From an uncultured Paraprevotella sp. (lineage in GTDB: Bacteria > Bacteroidota > Bacteroidia > Bacteroidales > Bacteroidaceae), in NCBI GenBank assembly GCA_944321345.1, contig CALUKY010000014.1, positions 1 through 64,000 of the forward strand: a stretch of DNA of 64,000 nt, given 5' to 3'. Made by a program: the position numbers and the translations under genes. Within the stretch, counting starts at the first letter, position 1. Each line of letters starts with the position of its first letter. Below the pieces are notes generated by a model that saw only the letters and a list, made by a program, of their open reading frames with translations, had not been told where the DNA came from and made no database searches. This document shows positions 52,097-61,611 of the stretch, piece by piece.

Positions 52097-53302
52097 TTAG
52101 TCGTTCGGACAGAATTCGTCTTTGTGTGCCAGATAAGTTTCCAGATCCTTGTCACCGCGTCCGCTTACGGTGAGCACCACAACATCGTCTTTCTTGAAGT
52201 TCATTTTCGGAAGCATGGCCAGAGCGTGAGAAGACTCCAGAGCCGGAATGATACCTTCCAGACGGGTCAGTTCAAAAGCGGCACGCAGCGCCTCGTCGTC
52301 GTTGATGGCCATCACCTGTGCTCTTCTTTCTTTTGCCAGATGAGCGTGCAGAGGGCCGATTCCCGGATAGTCCAGACCGGCAGAGATAGAATAAGGTTCC
52401 TGAATCTGTCCGTTCTCGTCCTGAAGAATCAGAGTACGGAAACCGTGGATGATACCTTCTGTACCGCAAGTGATGGAAGCGGCAGTCTTTCCGGTGGCGA
52501 TACCATATCCGCCGGCCTCGCCCAATACCAGATTTACGCGCTCGTCATCGATATAGTGATATACGGTTCCTGCGGCATTTGAGCCTCCGCCGATGCAGGC
52601 CATCAGATAGTCCGGATAGTCGCGTCCTTCTTTTTCCATGAGCTGTTCCTTGATTTCCTTGCTGATGACGCTCTGCAGACGGGCCACCAGATCAGGGTAG
52701 GGGTGAGGTCCTACGGCAGAACCCAACAGATAGAAGGTGTCCTCCGGATTGGTACACCAGTCGCGCAGAGCCTCGTTTACGGCATCTGTCAGAGTCTGGC
52801 TTCCTGAAGTTACCGAGAATACTTCAGCTCCCAGCATACGCATTTTCTCTACATTGACATGCTGACGCTCAATGTCGATAGCACCCATATACACGCGGCA
52901 AGGCATGTTCGTCAAAGCGCAGGCGGTAGCGGTTGCCACACCGTGCTGTCCGGCACCGGTTTCAGCGATGATTCTCTTCTTGCCCATCTTGCGGGCCAAC
53001 AGAATCTGGCCGATAGCATTGTTGATTTTATGTGCTCCAGTGTGGTTCAGGTCCTCACGTTTCAGATAAATCTTGCAGCCGTATTTCTCGCTCAGACGCT
53101 TGGCCAGATACAATGGAGAAGGGCGGCCTACGTAGTCACGCAGCAGTTCGTGAAACTCTTTCTGGAATTCTTCGCTTTCCAGAATGGTCAGATACTGTTC
53201 TCTCAGAGATTCAATTGCTTTGTGAAGGATTTCAGGAATAAAACTTCCGCCGAACTCACCATAATAACCGTTTTGATCAATGTTGTAAGATTTCATATTC
53301 AT
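52097..53302 (-). CDS. trpB: Tryptophan synthase beta chain
   Basis: PLP enzyme that joins indole and serine. 401 residues; PLP lysine in [13 protein letters not shown] (K92), GAGQHGVA, and the [10 protein letters not shown] phosphate loop. It is the first structural gene, a Bacteroidetes-style order (trpBEGDCFA) in which it is separated from trpA. Start ATG 53302; ATG 53296 is an alternative. Confidence 0.96.
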   Translation of the reverse strand: MNMKSYNIDQNGYYGEFGGSFIPEILHKAIESLREQYLTILESEEFQKEFHELLRDYVGRPSPLYLAKRLSEKYGCKIYLKREDLNHTGAHKINNAIGQILLARKMGKKRIIAETGAGQHGVATATACALTNMPCRVYMGAIDIERQHVNVEKMRMLGAEVFSVTSGSQTLTDAVNEALRDWCTNPEDTFYLLGSAVGPHPYPDLVARLQSVISKEIKEQLMEKEGRDYPDYLMACIGGGSNAAGTVYHYIDDERVNLVLGEAGGYGIATGKTAASITCGTEGIIHGFRTLILQDENGQIQEPYSISAGLDYPGIGPLHAHLAKERRAQVMAINDDEALRAAFELTRLEGIIPALESSHALAMLPKMNFKKDDVVVLTVSGRGDKDLETYLAHKDEFCPND

Positions 53303-53332
53303 ATTGTTTTTTAGTTGTTGTTTACGGGTATG

Positions 53333-53367
53333 AAAAAAAGGCTTGTCGCAAGTACGACAAGCCTTTT
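53333..53367 (-). terminator. trp attenuator (leader terminator)
   Basis: On the minus strand AAAAGGCTTGTCG (53367-53355), 6-base loop, CGACAAGCCTTTT (53348-53336) and a T run to 53333. It lies between the trp leader peptide and trpB. Confidence 0.85.
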
Positions 53368-53418
53368 CAGTATCTTTTTATTTCAAGTATGAACACCAAG
53401 ATATACAAGACTAGCTCC

Positions 53419-53478
53419 TCACGACCTTTTGAGTTCTGAGTAGCGCCACCACCAATATGTATTCTTGTTCATGTTCAT
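53419..53478 (-). CDS. trpL: trp operon leader peptide
   Basis: A 19-residue ORF, MNMNKNTYWWWRYSELKRS, with three Trp codons in a row (53454-53446), between the trp promoter and the leader terminator. The stop TGA is about 50 bases before the terminator hairpin. Too short for homology, but the content and place fit a ribosome-mediated attenuation peptide: Trp starvation would stall the ribosome at the WWW codons. Confidence 0.85.
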   Translation of the reverse strand: MNMNKNTYWWWRYSELKRS

Positions 53479-53514
53479 GATTTGTTCTTTTAGCTTTTTG
53501 TTTTTGTTCTGTTG

Positions 53515-53545
53515 CAAATATATGTTTTTTATTTGATACGTGCAA
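53515..53545 (-). promoter_or_regulatory. Predicted promoter of the trp operon
   Basis: Minus-strand TTGC (53545-53542), 19-base spacer, TATATTTG (53522-53515). Transcription would begin near 53508, about 30 bases before trpL. Confidence 0.7.
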
Positions 53546-53606
53546 AAGAAAATGCACTTTTTCTTTCTAAATTTTATTTTTTTGATTCTTTGATTGCTTC
53601 TGTCTA

Positions 53607-54146
53607 TTAATCTTGTACAGAAAAGTCATATGCTACGATGTCTCCAGCCTCATTACAAGGTGTCTGTTTCAGATTGACCAGTATATATTCTCCGGGAAAC
53701 AGATCTTCTTTCGGACTTACCTGAAATCCCATATCCGGAAGATTTTCGATTACGAAAGAATCGATGTTGATGCGGGTGTAACCGCATTCATTCAGATTAG
53801 CGTAGGGCAGACGACGATGATCGCGACGTTTGTTCAGGCGAATCAGAGCATAGTCGTTCAGAGTACAGTCTTTAGGGTAAATGACAAAGGTCGGTTTCTG
53901 GTCAGTCAGCTGTTTGGACTGTTTGCCCCAAAAGTAGCGGATCAGTTTTTTTCCCACTGTAATACCTTGAATATCCCAGCCTTTTTTGCCTTCGGTCTGA
54001 CTTGTCACGGCACGCATCGCTGCCTTCTGTTCGTTTACAAGAATAAATACGGTAGGTTCGGGTTCCGGCATTTGTGCATATGCCGCATTGGAAAATCCCA
54101 AAAGAAATATCAGGGAGAAAATTTGTAATAATGTTGTTTTAAGCAT
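53607..54146 (-). CDS. Small exported protein of unknown function
   Basis: Not recognised. A 179-residue protein with a signal peptide (MLKTTLLQIFSLIFLLGFSN, cut near AYAQ) and a mixed beta-rich body (FVIYPKDCTLNDYALIRLNK; GFQVSPKEDLFPGEYILVNL) that is reminiscent of bacterial secreted proteins with an Ig-like fold. No lipobox. I use ATG 54146, overlapping the upstream gene by eight bases; ATG 54161 would add five residues. Confidence 0.65.
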   Translation of the reverse strand: MLKTTLLQIFSLIFLLGFSNAAYAQMPEPEPTVFILVNEQKAAMRAVTSQTEGKKGWDIQGITVGKKLIRYFWGKQSKQLTDQKPTFVIYPKDCTLNDYALIRLNKRRDHRRLPYANLNECGYTRINIDSFVIENLPDMGFQVSPKEDLFPGEYILVNLKQTPCNEAGDIVAYDFSVQD

Positions 54147-54798
54147 AGAAGTTGATCTCATAGTCTGTCGTTTTTGTATATTTTACAAATAATTTTGCTA
54201 TCATCTCGGCACAGGCCTGCACTCCGGTTTTATTGCCGTCGTAACCGTTGATAAGTACAGTGGTGCGCTGTGTGTCCAAATCAAGTTTGGTGCGTTCGTG
54301 ATCACTGGTGGGAGTGCCGAATCCTCCGATCTGGTCACGGTATACCGGCAGACCTTCTATATTAAGAATCCCACGTCCGATACCTTCATACGGTTCATCG
54401 GCACGTCCTACTCCCAAAGTTACATCACCGGTTATTTTGTCTGCATCGAATCCTCCGATGGAGTATCCGGTAGTTATGGAAGCCAGATTGATCAAATCCA
54501 CAGCCGTGTTGATCTGATAGAGCTCCTGATTTTTCAGGATTCTGCGGATAAGGGATTCTGCGGCCGGACGGTAACGGCTGGGATCCTTGCCGAATGCTTT
54601 ATAGGCGGTCCGGGTACTTTGAATGGAGTTTATCTCGCGGATGTAGTCCAGATTGTGTGTGCGGATGCGTGCTTCCTCTTCCTGGATTTCTTTCCAGAGT
54701 TCGGCGTCATATTCTGTATTTGTGATGGTGGCTGTAAGTATTGCACCTATGAAATTCGGGCAAATGCTCCGGATTTCGTTTGAAACTTCAATTTTCAT
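54139..54798 (-). CDS. Stand-alone B3/B4 domain protein (PheRS-beta related)
   Basis: 219 residues that match the B3/B4 domain of phenylalanyl-tRNA synthetase beta (pfam03483 type): STRTAYKAFGKDPSRYRPAA, DLINLASITTGYSIGGFD and GGFGTPTSDHERTKL. In PheRS this domain edits Tyr-tRNA(Phe); free-standing copies are common and of unclear function (an editing or amino-acid-binding role is possible). Cytosolic. Confidence 0.85.
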   Translation of the reverse strand: MKIEVSNEIRSICPNFIGAILTATITNTEYDAELWKEIQEEEARIRTHNLDYIREINSIQSTRTAYKAFGKDPSRYRPAAESLIRRILKNQELYQINTAVDLINLASITTGYSIGGFDADKITGDVTLGVGRADEPYEGIGRGILNIEGLPVYRDQIGGFGTPTSDHERTKLDLDTQRTTVLINGYDGNKTGVQACAEMIAKLFVKYTKTTDYEINFYA

Positions 54799-54822
54799 AA
54801 CTATTAATATATAAACAGGTAG

Positions 54823-55698
54823 TTATTGCCAGTCGTAAACATTAAAGCTGGCTTCCATCTTGTCTTCCACATCGTCCGGCAGCTTGCTGAAGAAATCAAT
54901 GCCGGTAAGTTTTTCCACTTCGTCAACGCTGACAGCATATTCATTCAGCGGATTGTTTTGTTTTTTATGTTTGAATACATATCCGATGGCTTTTGCTTTT
55001 CCGTCATTCTCCTGCCGCATGATTACTTTATAAAAAGCGTCGGGCACTGTAATTTTGTTTTGTCCGATAGTTTTCGGATAAGAACTGTAAATAATAGGAC
55101 CGCATACTATATAGATGGTTTCGTATTTTCGTGCCCATTTGCGGCATTTTTCTTCAAGTTCTTTCCAGTCGCCTCCATTCAGATTATGTAATTGCGGACA
55201 GATGTTGCTGAAATAGAAACACTCGCTCATGGCCTGTTCACTGTATTTGTTATCCGCTGCCGGACACATATGTCCACGGTCATACCCCGAACCGCGATAG
55301 TCATTGACTTCGGCCGTACTTCCTTTTTTTACATCCGGATCCGGTTGGAAGTCATCGCTACGGCTTACTGTCCCTTCTGTTCGGGTTTTGGTTAATTCCC
55401 AGGCCACCCAATTTGGTATTTTGGTGCGTCGGTTAAAGGAAACGGTATATCCGTCGTGCCAGATTACTTCCTCAGGGCGATCAGTCAGGAAGGCCGGAAT
55501 TTCCAGACGCATTTTTCTGGAATTGTTTTTCTTGCCGGTTCCGGCTTTTTCTGTTTTCCCGAAATCCGGTACTTTGGTTTGCGCAATAACCTTTGAGGTT
55601 ATCTGTTCACTACGACCCAGAAAATTCTGGATCTGGTCAAAACTGACTCCACCAATGATAGCGATTCCAGCCAGAAGACCTATTGCTTTCTTGATCAT
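54823..55698 (-). CDS. Membrane-anchored or exported DNA/RNA non-specific endonuclease
   Basis: 291-residue betabetaalpha-Me nuclease (NUC1/EndA type). The N-terminal hydrophobic helix (MIKKAIGLLAGIAIIGG) is a signal peptide or anchor. The active site is in DRGHMCPAAD (general base His) with the metal Asn in FSNICPQLHNLN. The ATG at 55698 is preferred: a TATCTTTG -7 box (minus 55735-55728) lies inside the longer frame to 55740. Likely role: nucleic acid breakdown in the periplasm for nutrition or defence. Confidence 0.92.
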   Translation of the reverse strand: MIKKAIGLLAGIAIIGGVSFDQIQNFLGRSEQITSKVIAQTKVPDFGKTEKAGTGKKNNSRKMRLEIPAFLTDRPEEVIWHDGYTVSFNRRTKIPNWVAWELTKTRTEGTVSRSDDFQPDPDVKKGSTAEVNDYRGSGYDRGHMCPAADNKYSEQAMSECFYFSNICPQLHNLNGGDWKELEEKCRKWARKYETIYIVCGPIIYSSYPKTIGQNKITVPDAFYKVIMRQENDGKAKAIGYVFKHKKQNNPLNEYAVSVDEVEKLTGIDFFSKLPDDVEDKMEASFNVYDWQ

Positions 55699-55890
55699 AG
55701 GTTGTTTGTATTTCTTTGATAATGTTGCAAAGATAAACATTTAAAATGAATGCACGGATATGAAACCGCAGGACAATGATTGATTTTCTTTTGGATCGGA
55801 TTGCTAAATCTTTTGAAAACGGATTCTTACAAAATAAAGTCCGAGTGCAAGAAAAATGGATTGCATACATTCTTGTTAACCGGATTTTCG

Positions 55891-55898
55891 TATATTTG
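55891..55898 (+). promoter_or_regulatory. -7 box before the M6 protease pair
   Basis: TATATTTG, full consensus, 22 bases before ATG 55921; -33 element weak. Confidence 0.5.
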
Positions 55899-55920
55899 CT
55901 CACATTTAATTACTTAAAAT

Positions 55921-57882
55921 ATGAAGAAATTATTTTCTACTTTATTATTGTCTGCATGGGCTTGGCAGTTGTCTGCTGCACCTGCTGAGAAATGTCAGAA
56001 GACAATAACCTTGCTTGACGGCACGACTGTTGAAGTTACTTTCTGGGGTGATGAATATGGTTGTTTTTATATGGATAAACAGGGGCGCATGTTTGAGCCG
56101 GTGGGTAGCGGAGAGGTATTCCGTTTGGCCTCATATGGATTGAATACAGCTGTTCAGCAGGCTGCACGTGTGAGAAAAACTGTTGCGTCAGCACGTATAG
56201 GAGCCAATCTGACTCCTAAAGGAACCTATAAGGTTCCGGTAATTCTGGTACAGTTTAAGGATAAGGCATTCAGTGTAGCCGAAGGTCAGGATGCCGTAAA
56301 TTCCTTCTACGATAAGTATTGTAATGGCACTAAGGACGGAAACAATTATACCGGTGCCGGCAGTTATGGGGCTGTGCGCGATTATTTTGTTGCTCAAAGC
56401 GACAGTACCTTGTTTTGGGATTTTGATATCATTGGTCCGGTAACTTTGGATAAAGAAGCTGCATACTATGGTCAGGATAAAGATGGAGATATTGATGTGA
56501 ATATGGCCGAGTTTTATAAAGAATCTGTGGCTAAGGCTCAGGCTCTTCGTTCGGACTGGTCGGTTTATGACAGCAATTCCGATGGTATGACCGATATGGT
56601 GTTTTTCCTTTATGCAGGTTTGGGACAGGCCAATGGCGGAAGTGCTTCTACAATTTGGCCGAAAGAAACTAATGGAAAAATGACGGTAGGTGATATGACC
56701 TTTGCTGTATCAGCTTGTTGTAACGAGTTGCGACCGATTAAGGAAAATGGAGTTATTGTAGGGGGTAAGGCCGATGGAATTGGTATTATGTGTCATGAAA
56801 TGTCGCATGTGTTGGGCTTGCCCGATTTCTATAATGCGCTTCATAATTCTTTTGGCATGGATTACTGGTCGGTTATGGATTATGGATATTTTGCCAATAA
56901 CGGTTATCATCCAGGCAGTTATAATGGTTATGAACGTGATTTTATGGGATGGCGTCATCTTGTTGAGTTAAACGAACCGCAAACTGTCCGTATGAAATCT
57001 TTGGAAGATGGAGGAGTTGCTTATAAAATCACCAATGACCAGAACCCAAATGAATATTATGTACTGCATAATATGCAGCCCAAAGGTTGGGACTCCATGC
57101 TTTCTAAATTAGGACATGGCATGATTGTAACGCATGTTGATTATGATGCCGATATATGGAATACCAATCAGGTAAATACAGACATCTATCAGCAGCGCAT
57201 GACGATCATTCCTGCAAACAATAAGCTTATCGGTAATTTCAATGCCGAAACATCTGCCGAACTTCTTGATGCCTTGGCCGGACATCCTTATCCGGGAAAG
57301 ACCGGCAATACGGAACTGACTGATGCAAGCACTCCTGCAGCAGAGGTATATCGCGGAGAGTTCATGAAGAAACCCATTAAGCAGATTGAGGAAAAAGACG
57401 GAATAGTTTCGTTTAAGTTTATGCCTCTTGCAGTCCTTTCCACTCCTCCTGTAGATCAGGCCCGTGAAGAGAATATACCTTATGGACTGCAAATTACCTG
57501 GCCGTCAGTTGATCATGCTGAGGCTTATCGGATTGAATATAAAAGGGTAGATGATCTTAATGATGAAAATATACAATGCATAGACTCTGTTAAAACTAAT
57601 CTTGTAGATCTGAAGGGATTGTCTGAAAATGTGGATTACTGTTACCGTGTCATGGCATTGGCTGACAAATATGAGAATTCTGCATATTCAGATTGGAAAA
57701 CAGCAGGTGTAACTGTAAACTCTATTCAGGATATTCCTCAAGAAGATACAGTTGTAGACATTTATCATATACAGGGAACCAAAGTGCTTACTGCTACTCT
57801 GTCTGAAGCACGCAAAACATTGAAGAAAGGATTATATGTGGTGAAGTCGAAAAACTTCAATGGAAAACTATATTTAAAATAA
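55921..57882 (+). CDS. Secreted M6 family metalloprotease (first of a pair)
   Basis: 653 residues: signal peptide (MKKLFSTLLLSAWAWQLSAA), an N-terminal ~90-residue region common to the pair (LLDGTTVEVTFWGDEYGCFY), the M6 (immune inhibitor A-like) catalytic domain with zinc motif CHEMSHVLGLPDFYN, GMDYWSVMDYG, an FN3-type domain (about 500-600), and a ~45-residue C-terminal tail (IYHIQGTKV ... KKGLYVVKSKNFNGKLYLK) that resembles a type A T9SS sorting domain. Fourteen bases before its paralogue. Confidence 0.88.
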   Translation: MKKLFSTLLLSAWAWQLSAAPAEKCQKTITLLDGTTVEVTFWGDEYGCFYMDKQGRMFEPVGSGEVFRLASYGLNTAVQQAARVRKTVASARIGANLTPKGTYKVPVILVQFKDKAFSVAEGQDAVNSFYDKYCNGTKDGNNYTGAGSYGAVRDYFVAQSDSTLFWDFDIIGPVTLDKEAAYYGQDKDGDIDVNMAEFYKESVAKAQALRSDWSVYDSNSDGMTDMVFFLYAGLGQANGGSASTIWPKETNGKMTVGDMTFAVSACCNELRPIKENGVIVGGKADGIGIMCHEMSHVLGLPDFYNALHNSFGMDYWSVMDYGYFANNGYHPGSYNGYERDFMGWRHLVELNEPQTVRMKSLEDGGVAYKITNDQNPNEYYVLHNMQPKGWDSMLSKLGHGMIVTHVDYDADIWNTNQVNTDIYQQRMTIIPANNKLIGNFNAETSAELLDALAGHPYPGKTGNTELTDASTPAAEVYRGEFMKKPIKQIEEKDGIVSFKFMPLAVLSTPPVDQAREENIPYGLQITWPSVDHAEAYRIEYKRVDDLNDENIQCIDSVKTNLVDLKGLSENVDYCYRVMALADKYENSAYSDWKTAGVTVNSIQDIPQEDTVVDIYHIQGTKVLTATLSEARKTLKKGLYVVKSKNFNGKLYLK

Positions 57883-57895
57883 AAGGAATGAATTT

Positions 57896-59677
57896 ATGAA
57901 CAAACGAATAAAAGGAATATTTTTGGGAGGCGTTTTGCTGATCGCTCCCTCACTATATGCAGTACCTGCGCGTAATATAGTGAAAACGATTATCCAGCCT
58001 GACGGAACTACTCTTCAGATAAAACTTTGCGGAGATGAATTCCTGCGTTATTATACCACTTTGGATGGAATACCGGTAAAAGAAGTCGGTTCGGGGTTTT
58101 ATTATGCCGCGTTGTCTTCCGATACTTTGTTTGTTTGTTCTGAATATATGGCTCATGAACCTGGACTGCGTAGCATTGCAGAGCGTCAGATGGCGGATAG
58201 TCTGAAACTGGCGTTTGAAAATCAGGTTTCTGATACGTATGATAAACGTCAGCGGAGTAATGTAATCCGTTTGGCACCACTTCGTACAGTTGTCCGCAGT
58301 TTCGGTAGTCAGATACTGGGCGAACCGATGGAAGGAAAGAAAAAAGGCTTGGTTATCTTGGTTAACTTCAGTGATGTGAAGATGCAAACTCCTGATCCTC
58401 ATAATACCTTCTTCCGTTATATGAACGAGGAAGGATATAAGGAACACGGGCAGTATGGAAGTGTACGCGATTATTTTCTAAGTCAGTCATATGGTAAGTT
58501 TGATTTTTCTTTCGATGTGGTCGGACCGGTTACTCTTCCCAATCCGATGAGTTATTATGGCAGGAATGTGCGTGGATTTGATGCTCGTCCCGGAGAAATG
58601 GTTTTGGATGCCTGTCTTCTGATTAAAGATCAGGTGGATTTTAGCGCTTATGACTGGAATGGTGATGGGGAGGCAGAGCAGATTTTTGTGGTTTATGCTG
58701 GCTATGCTGAAAGCAATGGTGCGTCGAGCAATACCGTTTGGCCTCATCAGTCCTATGTGCAGAATCGTGACGGATCAAATCTGGTTATAGATGGTACAAT
58801 CGTAGGTAAATATGCATGCAGCAGTGAACTGACAGGAACTTCCGGAACCACACTATCCGGTATTGGCACGATGTGTCATGAGTTTTCACATTGTTTTGGT
58901 ATTCCGGATTTTTATGATGTCAACGGTGTTAATTTTGGTATGGATGTGTGGAGCCTGATGGATTACGGGTGTTATAATAATAATGGGAACACTCCTATCG
59001 GATATACGGCCTATGAGCGTATGATGTGTGGCTGGCTGGAACCGATAGTGCTTACGGATACCACTACAGTGAGTGAATTGCCTGCCTTGTCGGATGAACC
59101 GGTGGCCTATGCGCTGGTGAATGATGCGAATACCGATGAATATTATCTGCTTGAGAATCGCCAGCAGAAAGGGTGGGATAGTTATATGTATGGACACGGA
59201 TTGATGGTGGTTCATGTTGATTATGATTCACGGGCTTGGGATTATAACACGGTAAATACCAAGGCTCAGAGACAACGTATGTCTATTATTCCTGCTGACA
59301 ATCAGTTGCAAAGAACTGTGCAAAGTTATGCCGGTGACCTTTTTCCGGGAACAAGTGGAGTAAATCAGATTACTGATACCAGTACACCGGCGGCTTTGTT
59401 GAACACTCCAAATACGAGTGGGTTGGCGTTGATGTCTAAGCCTATTTATAATATTATGGAGAAGGATGGCAAGATCAGCTTTAATTTCCTGGAGCAGAAA
59501 ACAACAGCTGTCCGAAGTCTTCCTTCTGAATCTTCGGAGAAGAAGTTATGGCAGGTATATCGTTCCGATGGTATAAAGATAGGAGTTGTTGAAGATTTAA
59601 AAGTAGTATCTCAATTTCCTTCAGGATTGTATTTGCTTCGTTCCGGTAAAGAGGTGCAAAAGATTCTGGTACGTTAA
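57896..59677 (+). CDS. Secreted M6 family metalloprotease (second of a pair)
   Basis: 593 residues, paralogue of the upstream gene: signal peptide (ending near SLYAVPA), the same N-terminal region (IIQPDGTTLQIKLCGDEF), zinc motif CHEFSHCFGIPDFYD, GMDVWSLMDYG, and a C-terminal tail YRSDGIKIG...FPSGLYLLRSGKEVQKILV with the T9SS-like pattern. It lacks the FN3-type domain. The family is associated with host protein degradation in other bacteria; no substrate is indicated here. Confidence 0.88.
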   Translation: MNKRIKGIFLGGVLLIAPSLYAVPARNIVKTIIQPDGTTLQIKLCGDEFLRYYTTLDGIPVKEVGSGFYYAALSSDTLFVCSEYMAHEPGLRSIAERQMADSLKLAFENQVSDTYDKRQRSNVIRLAPLRTVVRSFGSQILGEPMEGKKKGLVILVNFSDVKMQTPDPHNTFFRYMNEEGYKEHGQYGSVRDYFLSQSYGKFDFSFDVVGPVTLPNPMSYYGRNVRGFDARPGEMVLDACLLIKDQVDFSAYDWNGDGEAEQIFVVYAGYAESNGASSNTVWPHQSYVQNRDGSNLVIDGTIVGKYACSSELTGTSGTTLSGIGTMCHEFSHCFGIPDFYDVNGVNFGMDVWSLMDYGCYNNNGNTPIGYTAYERMMCGWLEPIVLTDTTTVSELPALSDEPVAYALVNDANTDEYYLLENRQQKGWDSYMYGHGLMVVHVDYDSRAWDYNTVNTKAQRQRMSIIPADNQLQRTVQSYAGDLFPGTSGVNQITDTSTPAALLNTPNTSGLALMSKPIYNIMEKDGKISFNFLEQKTTAVRSLPSESSEKKLWQVYRSDGIKIGVVEDLKVVSQFPSGLYLLRSGKEVQKILVR

Positions 59678-59700
59678 GAGATTACATATTAGAGAGATCA

Positions 59701-59742
59701 AAAAATCGTTCCGACCAAATAATAATGGTCGGAACGATTTTT
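59701..59742. terminator. Bidirectional terminator, M6 proteases / gdhA
   Basis: Perfect 17-bp arms AAAAATCGTTCCGACCA (59701-59717) and TGGTCGGAACGATTTTT (59726-59742). Confidence 0.9.
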
Positions 59743-59836
59743 TTAAGGAAGCTTTGTTTGCCTGGTTCAGACAATGCTCTTTGGGTTATTTTTGAAGATG
59801 AAGGTTGGGGCTATTTCTAGATATAAAAGCTATTTC

Positions 59837-61171
59837 TTAGAGTACGCCCTGAGCCATCATAGCTTTGGCTACCTTCATGAAACCAGCTACATTGGCACCC
59901 TTTACGTAGTTTACGTAACCGTCTGGCTGAGTTCCATATTTCACGCAAGCCTCGTGGATGCTCTTCATGATGCCGTGCAGACGAGCGTCTACCTCTTCGC
60001 GAGTCCAACTCAGTTTCAGGGAGTTTTGAGACATTTCCAGACCAGATACAGATACACCACCGGCATTTGAAGCCTTACCTGGAGCATAGAGTAATTTAGC
60101 TTCCTGGAATACATGGATAGCTTCCGGAGTTGAAGGCATGTTTGCACCCTCTGATACTGCGATACAGCCGTTGGCTACCAGCTTCTTTGCATCTTCACCG
60201 TTGATTTCGTTCTGAGTAGCACTAGGCAATGCGATGTCGCACTTAACGCCCCAAGGACGCTCGCCCTCAACATACTGGCAACCGAATTTATCGGCATATT
60301 CCTTGATACGTCCGTGACGTACGTTCTTCAATTCGAAGATAAACTGTAACTTCTCAGTAGTAATACCATCCGGATCGTAGATGTAACCGTTGCTGTCTGA
60401 GCAGGTAACTACCTTGGCACCTAATTCGATAGCTTTTTCAATAGTATACTGAGCTACGTTTCCAGAACCTGAAACGGCACAAACCTTACCCTTCATGTCC
60501 AAGCCCTTAGTTGCCAGCATTTCCTGCAGGAAGTAGATGTTACCGTAACCGGTTGCCTCAGGACGGATCAGTGAACCGCCGAATTCCATAGCCTTTCCGG
60601 TCAAAGTTCCGGTAAATTCCTTTGCCAACTTCTTGTACATACCGAACAGGTAACCAACTTCACGGCCACCAACACCGATATCACCGGCAGGAACATCAGT
60701 ATCCGGACCGATATGACGCCATAATTCAGTCATAAATGCCTGGCAGAATCGCATGATTTCGTTATCTGACTTGCCAGCTGGGTTGAAGTCTGAACCACCT
60801 TTACCACCACCCATAGGAAGGGTTGTCAATGAGTTCTTGAAAGTCTGCTCGAAAGCCAGGAACTTCAAGATTGAAAGATTTACTGACGGGTGGAAGCGCA
60901 AACCTCCTTTGTAAGGACCGATAGCGTTGTTGTGCTGTACACGGTAGCCCATGTTTGTCTGCACATTGCCGTTGTCGTCCATCCAAGTTACACGGAAGCT
61001 ATAGATTCTGTCTGGAATACACAGACGCTCAATCAAATTGTATTTTTCAAATTCCGGGTGTTTGTTGTATTCTTCTTCAATAGTACCCAAAACTTCCTCT
61101 ACCGCTTGATGATACTCTGTTTCTCCAGGGAATCTTTTCTTCAGATCCTCTAACACTTTGCTTGCATTCAT
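59837..61171 (-). CDS. gdhA: NADP-specific glutamate dehydrogenase
   Basis: Ammonia-assimilating enzyme, 444 residues, hexameric type. Substrate lysines in GPYKGGLRF (K88) and PMGGGKGGSDF (K124); NADP-binding CAVSGSGNVAQYTIEKA; VPAGDIGVGGREVGYLFG. Its Rossmann GSGNVA motif without an acidic residue at the strand end fits NADP. Likely the main route of ammonia assimilation in this anaerobe. Confidence 0.96.
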   Translation of the reverse strand: MNASKVLEDLKKRFPGETEYHQAVEEVLGTIEEEYNKHPEFEKYNLIERLCIPDRIYSFRVTWMDDNGNVQTNMGYRVQHNNAIGPYKGGLRFHPSVNLSILKFLAFEQTFKNSLTTLPMGGGKGGSDFNPAGKSDNEIMRFCQAFMTELWRHIGPDTDVPAGDIGVGGREVGYLFGMYKKLAKEFTGTLTGKAMEFGGSLIRPEATGYGNIYFLQEMLATKGLDMKGKVCAVSGSGNVAQYTIEKAIELGAKVVTCSDSNGYIYDPDGITTEKLQFIFELKNVRHGRIKEYADKFGCQYVEGERPWGVKCDIALPSATQNEINGEDAKKLVANGCIAVSEGANMPSTPEAIHVFQEAKLLYAPGKASNAGGVSVSGLEMSQNSLKLSWTREEVDARLHGIMKSIHEACVKYGTQPDGYVNYVKGANVAGFMKVAKAMMAQGVL

Positions 61172-61206
61172 TTGACTTAAGTTTTTTGATGATTAATTTT
61201 CGGATT

Positions 61207-61237
61207 CAAAAGTACGAAAAAGGGAGAAAAACACAAA
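61207..61237 (-). promoter_or_regulatory. Predicted promoter of gdhA
   Basis: Minus-strand TTTG (61237-61234), 19-base spacer, TACTTTTG (61214-61207): full consensus, 36 bases before the ATG. Confidence 0.78.
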
Positions 61238-61546
61238 AAAAAGTTGCTAAAAGTTTTTAGATATTCGTCTTCGATGTGATTTTAATAGAAAAATGGCCTT
61301 TCTGCTTTATAATTGTTTTGTAAAAAGGGTGTGTTTTGCGTCTGATTGTAAGTTTGTCATTTTATTCATTTTTTTTTGTCTTTTCTCTATCTTTGAAAAG
61401 ATAACGGCTTAATCTCTTACTTTTTTATGGGAAAGTGTGATTTTTTGTGTCCGTAAAGACGCTTGTTCTCAATGATGTGTTATCAGAATATTTTGCCTGG
61501 ATTTTTCGAGTTCGTGAATATTTTTGCTTGATGAGGATGAAGACAA

Positions 61547-61583
61547 AAATAAGGAGGAAACCAAATGAAATGGTTTCCTCCTT
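61547..61583 (-). terminator. Terminator of the exported TPR gene
   Basis: AAGGAGGAAACCA (61551-61563) and TGGTTTCCTCCTT (61571-61583), 7-base loop, with a T run (ATTTTTG) after it on the minus strand. Confidence 0.85.
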
Positions 61584-61611
61584 TATTATATAGGAGTGAA
61601 TAATCTTACGA

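Larger units (their letters stand above)
61172..61611. other. 440-bp intergenic region upstream of gdhA
   Basis: Contains the gdhA promoter (61207-61237) and the terminator of the upstream TPR gene (61551-61583). A plus-strand -7-like box TATCTTTG lies at 61388-61395 within the palindrome TATCTTTGAAAAGATA, without a good -33 element. No gene that I can support; long gdhA regulatory region or a small RNA are open options. Confidence 0.6.
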
